Positions 54,722 to 63,755 of a DNA stretch of 64,000 nt are shown here, piece after piece. The position numbers and the translations under genes were made by a program. The notes beneath the pieces were generated by a model. That model worked only from the letters and a program-made list of their open reading frames with translations, was not told the DNA's origin and made no database searches. Location: the NCBI GenBank assembly GCA_947497175.1, contig CANMFM010000004.1, positions 920,358 through 984,357 of the forward strand. Reading direction: 5' to 3'. Every line of letters begins with the position of its first letter. Within the stretch, counting starts at the first letter, position 1. The stretch comes from an uncultured Aquimarina sp. Lineage in GTDB: Bacteria > Bacteroidota > Bacteroidia > Flavobacteriales > Flavobacteriaceae.

Positions 54722-55834
54722 CTACAATAGATCTGCTAATTCTGTGCCAACTAAACTTCCTATGGCAACGCCCATACCACCCATACGTACTCCACAGAAT
54801 ATCGAATCGGATAATTGCTTTACTATAGGCTTTTTTTGGTTGCCAACGCCCATAATTCCGCTCCAGCGATGTTCAATTTCAAAATTAACGTTAGGTAAAA
54901 TTACATCACGCAAAATTTCATTCAACTTTTGTTGCACCAATTCGGTTTGCTGTAATTCTGTAGTTTCTTCGGTTTCAAAATCTAGATTCCTACCTCCTCC
55001 GAAAAGGATTCTTTGATCTATGTTTCTAAAATAATAATAGCCTTCATCAAGGTGAAATGTGCCTTTGATGTGTAAATTTTTAATAGGCTTGGTTATCAAT
55101 ACTTGTGCTCTGGCTGGTCGCACCTGTTGTATTCCTAATTGAGAAGCAAAACCATTGGTTGCAATGAACGCTTTATGAGAAGAAAACGTAAAATGATCTG
55201 TTTTTATTTTAACTTTATCGTTAAGGTCACTAATTTCTTGAACATTGCAATGATTCAATATTTGAATACCTAAGGATTGTACCTTATGTACTAATTTTCT
55301 CATCATTTTACCAGTATCGATTTGTCCTTCAAACTGATTGACTATATATTGATCATGAATATTATTAAAATTAAAGGTGTTTTCATGAAGAATAAAAATA
55401 TCATCATTAAATATCGGTTGTAACAGGTGATTAATTTCATGTCTTTTTGATAGACATTTTGAATAGAGCTCATTATCTTCTTGAGGAAAAAGTTCATATC
55501 CTCCATATTGTAAATAATCAATATTTTGGTCTCCTAGATTTTTTCTCAATTGCTGAAGCCCCCAATACCTTTTTTGAACCAGTTGTAATACTTCTTCTTC
55601 AGTATGAGAATTAAGGTCATTCAATATTTCTGACAAACTTCCAAAACAGGCAAAACCAGCATTTTTGGTACTTGCTCCATTGGGTAACATACCTCGTTCT
55701 AAAATCAAGATATTAGCAATTGGAAATTTTTCCTTTAATCGTAAAGCGCAAGTAAGACCGACAATACCACTACCAACGATGGTAAAGTCGATATTAGATA
55801 ACCATGATTTATATTCCCAATAGCTTAAATTCAT
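54722..55834 (-). CDS. FAD-dependent oxidoreductase (DAO family)
   Basis: 370 aa. Rossmann FAD-binding FTIVGSGIVGLTCALRLKEK at the N-terminus, then ASTKNAGFACFGSLSE, and the C-terminal WSGIMGVGNQKKPIVK with GGMGVAIGS. It resembles glycine/D-amino-acid oxidase relatives; the substrate is not deducible. Possibly leads a three-gene transcript with mtgA and the Gre-like gene. A strong terminator lies between accC and this gene. Confidence 0.9.
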   Translation of the reverse strand: MNLSYWEYKSWLSNIDFTIVGSGIVGLTCALRLKEKFPIANILILERGMLPNGASTKNAGFACFGSLSEILNDLNSHTEEEVLQLVQKRYWGLQQLRKNLGDQNIDYLQYGGYELFPQEDNELYSKCLSKRHEINHLLQPIFNDDIFILHENTFNFNNIHDQYIVNQFEGQIDTGKMMRKLVHKVQSLGIQILNHCNVQEISDLNDKVKIKTDHFTFSSHKAFIATNGFASQLGIQQVRPARAQVLITKPIKNLHIKGTFHLDEGYYYFRNIDQRILFGGGRNLDFETEETTELQQTELVQQKLNEILRDVILPNVNFEIEHRWSGIMGVGNQKKPIVKQLSDSIFCGVRMGGMGVAIGSLVGTELADLL

Positions 55835-55888
55835 TTTCTGTCGAAAGGTGTTATGATTGACTTCAAATCTAAGATATATAAATAAAAA

Positions 55889-55908
55889 AAGCCTCTGTAA
55901 AGAGGCTT
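55889..55908 (-). terminator. Terminator of accBC
   Basis: Stem AAGCCTCT / AGAGGCTT with tetraloop GTAA (as read on plus); on the minus strand followed by TTTTTTT, 19 bases after the accC stop. Confidence 0.85.
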
Positions 55909-55927
55909 ATATTAATTCTTGTATTTC

Positions 55928-57274
55928 TTATTTAGGATCTTCCATTTCAAAATCTTCCATAAACTTGGTTGTATAGTTACCCGATACGTAATCTGGGTGA
56001 TCCATTAATTGTCTATGAAACGGAACCGTAGTTTTTATTCCTTCAACCACAAATTCATCTAGTGCTCTTTTCATTTTATTGATTGCTTCTTCACGTGTTT
56101 GTGCAGTGGTAATCAATTTAGCGATCATAGAGTCATAATTGGGAGGAATAATATAACCGCTGTACACATGTGTATCTACTCGCACACCATGTCCACCTGG
56201 AATATGCAAATTAGTTATTTTACCAGGCGAAGGTCTAAAATCTTTATAAGGATCTTCGGCATTGATTCTACATTCAATAGAATGCAACTGCGGGATATAA
56301 TTTTTACCAGAAATTGGTACTCCTGCGGCTACCAGAATTTGCTCTCTGATCAGATCATAGTCTACTACCTGTTCTGTAATTGGGTGCTCTACCTGGATAC
56401 GCGTATTCATTTCCATGAAGTAGAAATTACGATGTTTATCTACCAGAAACTCTACGGTACCGGCACCTTCGTATTTAATGTATTCTGCAGCTTTAACTGC
56501 TGCATTACCCATTTTTTCTCTCAATTCATCAGTCATGAATGGAGAAGGAGTTTCTTCTGTTAATTTTTGATGTCTGCGTTGTACAGAGCAGTCTCTTTCT
56601 GATAAATGACAGGCTCTACCATTGCTATCACCAACAACTTGTATTTCGATATGGCGTGGCTCTTCGATGAGTTTTTCCATATACATGTCATCATTACCAA
56701 AAGCGGCTTTACTTTCTTGTCTGGCAGATTCCCATGCGTTTTGAAGGTCTTCTTCTTTCCAAACAGCGCGCATACCTTTTCCACCTCCACCTGCACTAGC
56801 TTTAAGCATAACAGGATACCCGGTTTCTTTGGCTACTTTTAAACACGTTTCAAAATCCGGGATAACGCCTTCGCTTCCAGGAACACAAGGTACACCGGCT
56901 TCGATCATGGTAGACTTAGCAGAAGCTTTATCTCCCATTCTATCAATCATTTCTGGGCTTGCACCAATAAATTTTATTTCGTGTTCTTCACAAATTTTAG
57001 AGAATTTGGCATTTTCTGATAAGAAACCATACCCAGGATGTATTGCATCTGCATTAGTAATCTCTGCAGCAGCAATAATATTAGACATTTTAAGATAGGA
57101 TTCGCTACTAGGTGCTGGCCCTATACAAACGGCTTCATCAGCAAAACGAACATGTAAACTTTCTGCGTCTGCAGTAGAGTAGACCGCAACAGTCTTAATC
57201 CCCATTTCTTTGCAGGTTCTGATCACTCGCATGGCGATTTCACCTCTATTTGCAATTAGAATTTTTTTAAACAT
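55928..57274 (-). CDS. accC: Biotin carboxylase subunit of acetyl-CoA carboxylase
   Basis: 448 aa, carboxylates biotin on AccB with ATP and bicarbonate. N-terminal [20 protein letters not shown], glycine-rich ATP-grasp loop [31 protein letters not shown] and [16 protein letters not shown]. Full length. It follows accB after 89 bases; the gap on the minus strand holds near-repeated AT-rich text (TTTGGAACTTGGAATTTG) with no clear hairpin. Confidence 0.97.
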   Translation of the reverse strand: MFKKILIANRGEIAMRVIRTCKEMGIKTVAVYSTADAESLHVRFADEAVCIGPAPSSESYLKMSNIIAAAEITNADAIHPGYGFLSENAKFSKICEEHEIKFIGASPEMIDRMGDKASAKSTMIEAGVPCVPGSEGVIPDFETCLKVAKETGYPVMLKASAGGGGKGMRAVWKEEDLQNAWESARQESKAAFGNDDMYMEKLIEEPRHIEIQVVGDSNGRACHLSERDCSVQRRHQKLTEETPSPFMTDELREKMGNAAVKAAEYIKYEGAGTVEFLVDKHRNFYFMEMNTRIQVEHPITEQVVDYDLIREQILVAAGVPISGKNYIPQLHSIECRINAEDPYKDFRPSPGKITNLHIPGGHGVRVDTHVYSGYIIPPNYDSMIAKLITTAQTREEAINKMKRALDEFVVEGIKTTVPFHRQLMDHPDYVSGNYTTKFMEDFEMEDPK

Positions 57275-57363
57275 AACTTTTTAAATTTAAAAATCTCAAA
57301 TTCCAAGTTCCAAATTTCCTTGTACAGAATTTGGGATTTGTTAATTGGAATTTTAAAATTGGG

Positions 57364-57861
57364 TTATGATGGGTCTACTAAGAAAAGTGGCTGATCAAAC
57401 TCTACAGGAGAGGCATCATCTACTAAAACTTTTACGACTTTACCTGAAACCTCACTTTCAATTTCATTAAAAAGCTTCATCGCTTCAATAATACAAAGAA
57501 CGTCTCCTTCTTTGATTGAGTCACCAACTTCTACAAATGTTGGTTTATCTGGTGAAGGTTTCCTGTACAGTGTTCCTATGATCGGAGATTTGATCGTTAT
57601 ATATTTTGAATCATCTTCTGTTGAGGTTGCTTCTGTACCGGCTGGTGGCGAGGCTACAGGTGTAGCAGGTTGCACAGGAGCTGCTGGTTGAGAAGGAACA
57701 ATGGGGTTGCCAACGGGAATCTGTTGTACAAATGTTGTTTCTTTACCGTCATCAGATGCAGTTTTGATGGTGATTTTAACGTCATCCATCTCTAATTTTA
57801 CTTCGCTAGCCCCTGATTTGGCTACGAATTTGATTAAATTCTGAATTTCTTTTAAATCCAT
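57364..57861 (-). CDS. accB: Biotin carboxyl carrier protein of acetyl-CoA carboxylase
   Basis: 165 aa. N-terminal helix MDLKEIQNLIKFVAKS, a Pro/Ala-rich hinge (about 60-95), then the biotinyl domain with the acceptor lysine in CIIEAMKLFNEIE. The usual EAMKM reads EAMKL. It lies between fabH (27-base gap) and accC; together they make malonyl-CoA and start fatty-acid synthesis. Confidence 0.97.
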   Translation of the reverse strand: MDLKEIQNLIKFVAKSGASEVKLEMDDVKITIKTASDDGKETTFVQQIPVGNPIVPSQPAAPVQPATPVASPPAGTEATSTEDDSKYITIKSPIIGTLYRKPSPDKPTFVEVGDSIKEGDVLCIIEAMKLFNEIESEVSGKVVKVLVDDASPVEFDQPLFLVDPS

Positions 57862-57888
57862 AATATTGGGTATTGTGTGTTTAGTTGT

Positions 57889-58884
57889 TTAGGAGTTATA
57901 GGCCCATTTTAAATAAATAGATCCCCAAGTAAAGCCTCCACCAAATGAGGCAAATACAATGTTATCTCCTTTTTTGAGTTGTTTTTCGTAATCGTGTAAT
58001 AATAAAGGTAACGTTGCCGAAGTGGTATTACCGTATCGTTGGATGTTCATAAGAACTTTTTTCTCATCTAATCCCATTCTATTTGCCGTGGCGTCAATAA
58101 TACGCTTATTGGCTTGATGTGCAATTAACCAGTTTACATCTTCTCCGGTCAGATTATTGCGTTCCATTATTTTTGTACTTGCATCGGCCATGTTAGAGAC
58201 CGCATATTTGAATACAGTTTTTCCATCCTGCTGTACAAAATGCTGTTTTTTTGCTACTGTCTCCTCTGAAGCCGGCAATATAGATCCTCCAGCTTCGATT
58301 TTTAAGAACTCTCTACCCACACCATCCGTACGCAAGTATTCGTCTTGTAACCCATAACCATCTTCATTGGGTTCAAAAAGTACAGCCCCCCCGCCATCGC
58401 CAAAGATGATGCAGGTAGCTCGATCTGTATAGTCGATAATAGAAGACATTTTATCGGCTCCTATCAATAATACTTTTTTATATCTTCCTGATTCTATATA
58501 ACTAGCTGCTGTAGACATCCCATAGAGAAAACTTGAACAAGCGGCTTGTAAATCGTATGAAAAGGCATTTATAGCACCTATTTTTGTTGCTGCAAACGCT
58601 GCATTTGCGGCAACAGGAAGGTCTGGAGTTGCCGTGGCAAAAATTACCATATCGATCTCTTTGGGATCAAGATTTCTTTTTGAAATCAGGTCTTCTGCCG
58701 CTTTAATACCTAAAAAAGAACTTCCTTGACCTTCTTCTTTGAGTATTCTACGTTCTTTTATACCTGTACGAGTGGTAATCCATTCGTCGTTTGTGTCAAC
58801 CATCGTTTCTAAAATTTGATTGGTTAACACATAGTCTGGCACATATGCGCCAACAGCTGTGATAGCGGCTGTGATTTTACTCAT
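57889..58884 (-). CDS. fabH: Beta-ketoacyl-ACP synthase III
   Basis: 331 aa, initiates fatty-acid synthesis by condensing acyl-CoA with malonyl-ACP. Catalytic Cys in DLQAACSSFLYGMSTA near residue 115, His in WLIAHQANKRI and Asn in RYGNTTSATLPLLL; N-terminal NDEWITTRTGIKERRI is typical. An rpmF terminator separates it from the upstream ribosomal gene, so it may use its own promoter or readthrough. Heads the fabH-accB-accC group. Confidence 0.97.
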   Translation of the reverse strand: MSKITAAITAVGAYVPDYVLTNQILETMVDTNDEWITTRTGIKERRILKEEGQGSSFLGIKAAEDLISKRNLDPKEIDMVIFATATPDLPVAANAAFAATKIGAINAFSYDLQAACSSFLYGMSTAASYIESGRYKKVLLIGADKMSSIIDYTDRATCIIFGDGGGAVLFEPNEDGYGLQDEYLRTDGVGREFLKIEAGGSILPASEETVAKKQHFVQQDGKTVFKYAVSNMADASTKIMERNNLTGEDVNWLIAHQANKRIIDATANRMGLDEKKVLMNIQRYGNTTSATLPLLLHDYEKQLKKGDNIVFASFGGGFTWGSIYLKWAYNS

Positions 58885-59009
58885 GTCTTAGTTTTAGTGT
58901 CGAGACTATCAATGCAAAAAATGCTCGAAAAGCCGTCGAAATTACTAAATTATATACAAATATGGCGCAAAATAACGGGATTTTGACACATATTCAACTA
59001 AAAACAAAA

Positions 59010-59034
59010 AAACTCTCACTTTTTGTGAGAGTTT
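59010..59034 (-). terminator. Terminator between rpmF and fabH
   Basis: Perfect 10-bp stem AAACTCTCAC / GTGAGAGTTT with loop TTTTT; on the minus strand followed by TTTTTGTTTTT. Confidence 0.85.
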
Positions 59035-59057
59035 TATATGAAATTTTAACAGTGGGC

Positions 59058-59252
59058 TTATGCCACTTCTTCTGTGTTATCGATAACGATTTGACCACGA
59101 TAGTACAATTTACCTTCGTGCCAGTGCGCTCTGTGATACAAATGTGCTTCTCCTGTAGTAGGGTCTGTAGCAATTTGTGGTACAGTAGCTTTATAATGAG
59201 TTCTTCTTTTGTCTCTTCTGGTTTTCGATATTTTTCTCTTAGGATGTGCCAT
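59058..59252 (-). CDS. rpmF: 50S ribosomal protein L32
   Basis: 64 aa. N-terminal [20 protein letters not shown] is the L32 signature. No zinc-binding cysteines are seen. It follows the DUF177 gene by 10 bases, the widespread DUF177-rpmF pairing, and is closed by a strong terminator. Confidence 0.97.
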   Translation of the reverse strand: MAHPKRKISKTRRDKRRTHYKATVPQIATDPTTGEAHLYHRAHWHEGKLYYRGQIVIDNTEEVA

Positions 59253-59262
59253 TGCTTAGCTA

Positions 59263-59802
59263 TTATTTATCGTTTAATAAATTTTTTAATTTGTCCCAAC
59301 GAGGATCTATTTCCTCATTAGTATTTTCTATTGTTTTGTCTTTTGGACTTAGTTCGTCTAATTTTTCGAGTATGTCTGATTCTAACGTTCCGTCTTCAAC
59401 CCCAGGATGAACTCTTTTAGGCGGTATCGCTAAAACAATTAGCTCATAAATATATTGTTGAATGTTTACTTCATATTCTCCGTGGGGCAGAATCAAAAGC
59501 TCTTCATTTTCATCATTATATTCATCTCCGAACTTAACCACTAAAAAAAACTCGTTTTCGATGGGTAATTCAAAAGGTTCATTAGTAAGATCACAATTTA
59601 CATTTACAGTTCCACTAACATGAAACTGAAGTTCTAACAGGGTGGTTTTCTTGTTAAACTCCAAGTCTACTTGCAGTGCAGATGCATTAAATTCGTCATA
59701 CTCAAAATGTTTAAAGAACGTATTGTCAATGTCATACTCAAACTGGTGTATGCCTTGCTTCAGTCCAACAAAAGGAATAGTGAACTCTTTAAGTTGTTTC
59801 AT
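59263..59802 (-). CDS. DUF177/YceD family protein (23S rRNA accumulation)
   Basis: 179 aa. Core with the cysteine motif VNCDLTNEPFELPIENEF and the acidic stretch EYNDENEELLILPHGEYEVN, then IYELIVLAIPPKRVHP, all diagnostic of YceD-like proteins linked to 23S rRNA processing and L32. Acidic C-terminal tail. Cotranscribed with rpmF. Confidence 0.93.
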   Translation of the reverse strand: MKQLKEFTIPFVGLKQGIHQFEYDIDNTFFKHFEYDEFNASALQVDLEFNKKTTLLELQFHVSGTVNVNCDLTNEPFELPIENEFFLVVKFGDEYNDENEELLILPHGEYEVNIQQYIYELIVLAIPPKRVHPGVEDGTLESDILEKLDELSPKDKTIENTNEEIDPRWDKLKNLLNDK

Positions 59803-59824
59803 TTCATCATCAGTTTCAGGGGCC

Positions 59825-59837
59825 TACCAATTTGGTA
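59825..59837. promoter_or_regulatory. Palindrome in the DUF177-rpmF leader
   Basis: TACCAATTTGGTA: perfect 6-bp arms around one central base, between the -7 element and the DUF177 ATG on the minus strand. It may be an operator or a small leader hairpin. Confidence 0.35.
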
Positions 59838-59847
59838 AAGGCGGGTG

Positions 59848-59855
59848 CAAAGATA
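59848..59855 (-). promoter_or_regulatory. -7 element of the DUF177-rpmF operon
   Basis: Minus strand TATCTTTG, exact TAnnTTTG match, followed by CACCCGCC; 46 bases before the DUF177 ATG. No TTG found at the proper distance. Confidence 0.55.
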
Positions 59856-60078
59856 ATAAAAAATCAATATTAAACCCTTTTTGTAAACAAAATTATATCA
59901 GAAAGTTAGTGTTTTAGTATATGATCAGGTGAGTCTCTTAGTGTTTGAGGTTTTAAAAAATGTAGCAAAAGGATATTTAACTCAGACGTAATGATTTATT
60001 TTTTGTCTATTTTTAGAGTAACAATCTGGTATACTATTATCTTTTGAAGTTTCAAATACTCACCATTAAAACCTGCAC

Positions 60079-61134
60079 TTATTTCTTTTGTGGCTTACGA
60101 GGTTGTTTTTTTAACGGATTTTTAGTGATCTCTGCGTATTGATTGCGATTTTTAAAAATCTTCAAAGCTGAAAAAACGGCTTCTTTAAAAGAACTGCTAT
60201 CTGCTTGATTTTTACCTGCGATTTCGAAGGCTGTACCATGATCTGGAGAAGTACGCACTTTAGTAAGGCCGGCGGTATAATTTACTCCTTTACCAAAAGA
60301 TAAGGTTTTAAAAGGGATCAAACCCTGGTCATGATAGGATGCTACAATAGCATCAAAAGCTTTATATGTATTTGATCCAAAAAAACTATCTGCAGCGTAA
60401 GGGCCATATACTAATTTACCAGATTCATTGATTTTTTTTATGGTTGGTTTCAAGATTTCTTCATCTTCTTTGCCGATAACGCCATTATCTCCACTATGTG
60501 GATTGATCCCTAATACAGCAATTTTTGGTTTTGAAATCCCAAAATCTTGTTTTAAAGACATGTAAATAGTGTTTACTTTTTCTTCAATTAGCTCGGGTGT
60601 AATTGTATCTGCAACATCTTTTACTGCAACATGATCTGTTAATAATCCAACCTTCAGAGTATCTGTGATCATAAACATTAGGCTGTTTCCTTCTAGTTCT
60701 TGATCCAAATAATCGGTATGCCCCGGAAATGTAAATTCATCAGATTGGATACTACGTTTGTTAATCGGTGCAGTAACCAAAATGCTAATTTCATTATTTT
60801 TTAAGGCGTGGGTCGCAGCTTTGAGTGATTTTATTGCATATCCCCCTATTTTTGAATCTTCCTGGCCAAAATTAATATCTACAGCTTCTTTCCATACATT
60901 AAGAACATTGATTTTGCCATCTATGATCTGAGAAGTCTTATCGATACCATGTAAATTACTTTTGATATTATAATGCTTTTTGAGAAAGGAAAGAATTTTT
61001 ACAGAAGCAAAAATAACGGGTGTGCAAAAATCCAGCATTCGCGAATCTTCAAAAGTCTTAAGAACTACCTCGCTTCCTATGCCATTAAGATCTCCTATCG
61101 AGATTCCTACTCTTATTTTTTCTTCTTTCTTCAT
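60079..61134 (-). CDS. pdxA: 4-hydroxythreonine-4-phosphate dehydrogenase
   Basis: Pyridoxal-phosphate biosynthesis. 351 aa from ATG 61134 (KKEEKIRVGISIGDLNGIG). Metal-binding histidines in FPGHTDYLDQ, GINPHSGDNG and ASYHDQGLIPFK. A longer frame reaches 61290, through the divergent promoter region and into ribE, and is rejected. A Lys/Pro/Gln-rich C-terminal tail (KNPLKKQPRKPQKK) is a small extension. Confidence 0.95.
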   Translation of the reverse strand: MKKEEKIRVGISIGDLNGIGSEVVLKTFEDSRMLDFCTPVIFASVKILSFLKKHYNIKSNLHGIDKTSQIIDGKINVLNVWKEAVDINFGQEDSKIGGYAIKSLKAATHALKNNEISILVTAPINKRSIQSDEFTFPGHTDYLDQELEGNSLMFMITDTLKVGLLTDHVAVKDVADTITPELIEEKVNTIYMSLKQDFGISKPKIAVLGINPHSGDNGVIGKEDEEILKPTIKKINESGKLVYGPYAADSFFGSNTYKAFDAIVASYHDQGLIPFKTLSFGKGVNYTAGLTKVRTSPDHGTAFEIAGKNQADSSSFKEAVFSALKIFKNRNQYAEITKNPLKKQPRKPQKK

Positions 61135-61208
61135 TATATAATATCCTTTATCAGTATTTTTGAAATCTAATTCCAAAGGAATTAAAAAGATTACAAACGT
61201 TAAGACCA

Positions 61209-61216
61209 CAAATTTA
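61209..61216 (-). promoter_or_regulatory. -7 element of pdxA
   Basis: Minus strand TAAATTTG, exact TAnnTTTG match, predicted start near 61203 and a ~70-base leader. It lies downstream of the rejected 61290 start codon. Confidence 0.45.
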
Positions 61217-61234
61217 ATTAAATAATTGGCATTT

Positions 61235-61822
61235 ATGTTCACAGGAATCATCGAAGAATTGGGAATGATACAATCTTTAAAAACTGACAAGGAAAATTTG
61301 GATATTACTGTACGTGCAAATTTTACATCAGAATTAAAGATTGATCAGAGTGTGGCACATAATGGGGTGTGTCTTACTGTGGTTTCTATTGAAGAGGAGA
61401 CCTATACAGTAACAGCAATTAAGGAAACGTTAGATAAAACAAATCTTAATGATCTTAGCGAAGGAAGTTTTGTAAATCTTGAGCGTGGTATGAAATTAGG
61501 AGCTCGCTTAGATGGGCATATTGTACAGGGACATGTAGATCAAACAGCAATATGCACTGCTATTTCTGAAGCCGATGGTAGTTGGTATTTTACATTTAGA
61601 TATGATCCCAAATTGAATAATATTACCATAGAAAAAGGATCAATAACGGTGAATGGTGTGAGTCTAACCGTCGTAAATTCTAAAAAAGATGAATTTAGTG
61701 TGGCGATCATCCCTTTTACTTATGAGCATACTAATTTTAAAACGTTTAGAGAGGGTACAGTAGTTAACTTAGAGTTTGACGTAATTGGCAAATATGTCAA
61801 ACGTATTACGGAATTGGGGTAG
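61235..61822 (+). CDS. ribE: Riboflavin synthase, alpha chain
   Basis: 195 aa from ATG 61235 (MFTGIIEELG). Two lumazine-binding repeats: first with NGVCLTVVSIEE and LNLERGMKLGARLDGH-like segment (VNLERGMKLGARLDGHIVQG), second with VNGVSLTVVNSKK and VNLEFDVIGKYVKR. It dismutates 6,7-dimethyl-8-ribityllumazine to riboflavin. A TTG at 61226 adds three residues and is not used. No FMN riboswitch is visible in the ~100 bases shared with pdxA. Confidence 0.96.
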   Translation: MFTGIIEELGMIQSLKTDKENLDITVRANFTSELKIDQSVAHNGVCLTVVSIEEETYTVTAIKETLDKTNLNDLSEGSFVNLERGMKLGARLDGHIVQGHVDQTAICTAISEADGSWYFTFRYDPKLNNITIEKGSITVNGVSLTVVNSKKDEFSVAIIPFTYEHTNFKTFREGTVVNLEFDVIGKYVKRITELG

Positions 61823-61900
61823 AGAAAACTTGTTTCAGTCCTGGTACTCCAAATGATCGTTGGGATGGTATTGAAGACTAGTACATTTTCGTTTTTGAAA

Positions 61901-61943
61901 CCTTCTTGATACAATTTTTTCAAAAATCACCCGAAGTGACGGG
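61901..61943 (-). repeat. Intergenic repeat, copy A
   Basis: Minus strand GTCACTTCGGGTGATTTTTGA then AAATTGTATCAAG. It is homologous, with about four substitutions in 16 aligned bases of the first part and one in the second, to copy B at 63756-63799. It lies in the 3'-3' gap between ribE and the next lipoprotein gene, and contains a small hairpin with a TTCGG loop followed by T-rich text. Confidence 0.55.
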
Positions 61944-61992
61944 CTGATAGAGATACCCTTCACTATTGATCATACGATTAAATAATCTTGTT

Positions 61993-62616
61993 TTACTGTT
62001 GCCGTTTATACTTGGCATAAAACCAAAGTCTGGGAGATAGTCTTGTGTCATCGCCTTCATAATACCCCCATCCTACGATTTCATAAGAATTTTCCGAAAC
62101 GGTTTCTTTAAAATATTCGATTCTTTGAGGCGTTTTTTTGTTTTGCCACCATAGGATGGTATTTTCTCCTTCGACGCTACCATTATGAATGATGGTTTCA
62201 CCAGGTTTTTTTATAACGCACCACATACGTCCATTCTGAATTTTATTTACCCCTTCACTGAGTATGTCTTGTCCTGTATTGGGATAACGATCAGTAATTT
62301 TTACTCTTTGAAAAAAAGGATTTTCTGAAGTATATGTTTGTACTACGTCAATACGGTTTATTTGTTTCAGCCCATCTTTTTGTAGGCTACTAAGAGAGAT
62401 GTTTTTTAGTTCGATTTGATTTTTAGGTACTCGTTTATAATCTTCATAAATAAAGAACTGACCTTTCCAAACACCATCCAATGACCTAAAAACATGAGCA
62501 TACTTACTATCCTTTTTTGAAACCACCGGGATAGTCTGGATATCTTCAATAGCGATCTTATTCTGACAACTGCAGCAGCAGAATAGACATAATACATATA
62601 TAAATAATCGTTTCAT
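61993..62616 (-). CDS. Lipoprotein, unknown function
   Basis: 207 aa. SPII signal (FIYVLCLFCCCSCQNK), unusually cysteine-rich before the lipobox. The remainder is beta-rich with GVWKGQFFIYEDYK and NSYEIVGWGYYEGDD, a pattern compatible with a lipocalin-like barrel, but I cannot name a family. Convergent with ribE; no operon partner. Confidence 0.78.
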   Translation of the reverse strand: MKRLFIYVLCLFCCCSCQNKIAIEDIQTIPVVSKKDSKYAHVFRSLDGVWKGQFFIYEDYKRVPKNQIELKNISLSSLQKDGLKQINRIDVVQTYTSENPFFQRVKITDRYPNTGQDILSEGVNKIQNGRMWCVIKKPGETIIHNGSVEGENTILWWQNKKTPQRIEYFKETVSENSYEIVGWGYYEGDDTRLSPRLWFYAKYKRQQ

Positions 62617-62702
62617 ACTATAACGATGTATATGATATTCTAATCTCTAAAGAAGAAAAGTTCTAGAGGGTGGGTGGGGTAGAGAAAAAAGCAGAATGTG
62701 AA

Positions 62703-62963
62703 TTATACTAATTCTACTTCATTAAATTTAAACAATGAAACTCTGTTTCTTCCGATTTTTAAGAGCACTCCTCCTAAGTCACTCAACGTAGAGCAGGATT
62801 CGAAATCCAATACTTCACCAAAATACTGGCTTTTTGCATCAATTACTTTATACTGCATAGTTTTACGATTTGATTTGTATTTCCCATTTTTTTCATTCTG
62901 ATTGTTCTTTCCCCAAAAAACATACCAGAGCGCATCAAATTCTAAAGTAAATGTACTAGGCAA
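62703..62963 (-). CDS. Small protein, unknown function
   Basis: 86 aa, beginning PSTFTLEFDALWYVFWGKNN, basic in the middle and ending in strands ISL-type (GGVLLKIGRNRVSLFKFNEV). No signal peptide or family recognised. It faces the gene at 63322 across a 358-base divergent region. A competing plus-strand frame (62698-62901) is less protein-like. Confidence 0.55.
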   Translation of the reverse strand: MPSTFTLEFDALWYVFWGKNNQNEKNGKYKSNRKTMQYKVIDAKSQYFGEVLDFESCSTLSDLGGVLLKIGRNRVSLFKFNEVELV

Positions 62964-63321
62964 ACTCTTTTTTTGAAAATAAACTTATTAAGTTTTATTA
63001 ACAGGAATAATGTAAAATTAAGCGTACATATATGCAAACCAATTAGTTGTGTGTTTTTTGGTGGTTGTAAAAATAAAGATTTTCCTGAAGAAATGTTACG
63101 TTTACATGCTGACAAATGGCAAGACTATATTTAAAAACTATGACATTTAGTATGTAATTTATTTTTGGAATTATTCCTAATTTTGTATTTTTGTTATGGA
63201 ATTATTCCAAAAATACTACACATCATAGTTTCTGAAAAATTAAGAGTTTTTGGCTTTTTATTAAGGAAGTTTTTTTAAGTCTTGGCATATGTTTTGCAAA
63301 TTATGTTCTAGCCTTAAGTAG
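62964..63321. other. Gene-free divergent region
   Basis: 358 bases, very AT-rich. The only organised part is the promoter embedded in a long inverted repeat at 63162-63213. The rest shows scattered T- and A-runs and no RNA gene or open frame I can support. Confidence 0.6.
63162..63213 (+). promoter_or_regulatory. Promoter enclosed by a paired operator
   Basis: TTTTTGGAATTATTCC (63162-63177) and GGAATTATTCCAAAAA (63198-63213) form a 16-bp inverted repeat with one central mismatch and a 20-base spacer; each arm contains the near-palindrome GGAATTATTCC, centres 31 bases apart (about three helical turns). The spacer holds TAATTTTG (63178-63185) and TATTTTTG (63186-63193), both exact TAnnTTTG; TTG at 63165-63167 lies 18 bases before the second. 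Transcription would start inside the right arm and run towards 63322. Confidence 0.65.
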
Positions 63322-63705
63322 ATGACTATGATGATAAAGTACCTAATGCAAATGAATCTTAATGTTATGAGCGGTATTAACTATGAAATACAAAACCGAA
63401 AGCTCCAGTCGTATAAGCATAGCTTTGATTATAATTTTTGTAAAAGAAAGTACAATGAATATGCTTTAATGAAGCTTGATGATTTTCGAGAATGCTTAAA
63501 AGATCCTCAAAAAATAGGTGAGATAGGTCATTTATGTTCTTTTATCATGTGGGTTAAAAATAAAGAAAGACATGAATATCGAGATAGCCTCGGCGATTAT
63601 GGACTTATTCATTTACTGTTTCATTGTTTGGAAAGTAAAGAAAACGCGAATCTACATGCCGAATACATTCATACATTGTTCAAAGAAGATATAAGATTAG
63701 TATAA
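63322..63705 (+). CDS. Small protein, unknown function
   Basis: 127 aa, soluble, with HLCSFIMWVKNKERHEYRDS and GLIHLLFHCLESKENANLHA. The true start is uncertain: ATGs at 63322, 63352 and 63367 all fit, and conservation would decide. No family recognised. It lies about 120 bases downstream of the embedded promoter/operator, so it is the likely regulated gene. Converges with the CHAT gene. Confidence 0.6.
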   Translation: MTMMIKYLMQMNLNVMSGINYEIQNRKLQSYKHSFDYNFCKRKYNEYALMKLDDFRECLKDPQKIGEIGHLCSFIMWVKNKERHEYRDSLGDYGLIHLLFHCLESKENANLHAEYIHTLFKEDIRLV

Positions 63706-63755
63706 AGCCGCGTTCAAAACCCTCAGGATGAGATGGTTTTTGAAATCAAGTTTAC

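Noticed and set aside
56099..56563. 154-codon open frame on the plus strand inside accC
   Set aside because: It is antisense to an intact, highly conserved gene and its translation (rich in Phe, His, Tyr and Ile runs) has no protein-family character.
61135..61234. FMN riboswitch upstream of ribE
   Set aside because: The interval is only about 100 bases and contains none of the conserved AGGG or CCGGCGGT elements.
61135..61290. Longer start for pdxA at 61290
   Set aside because: The added segment crosses the divergent promoter region and the first codons of ribE, and the PdxA family starts at the VGISIGD motif.
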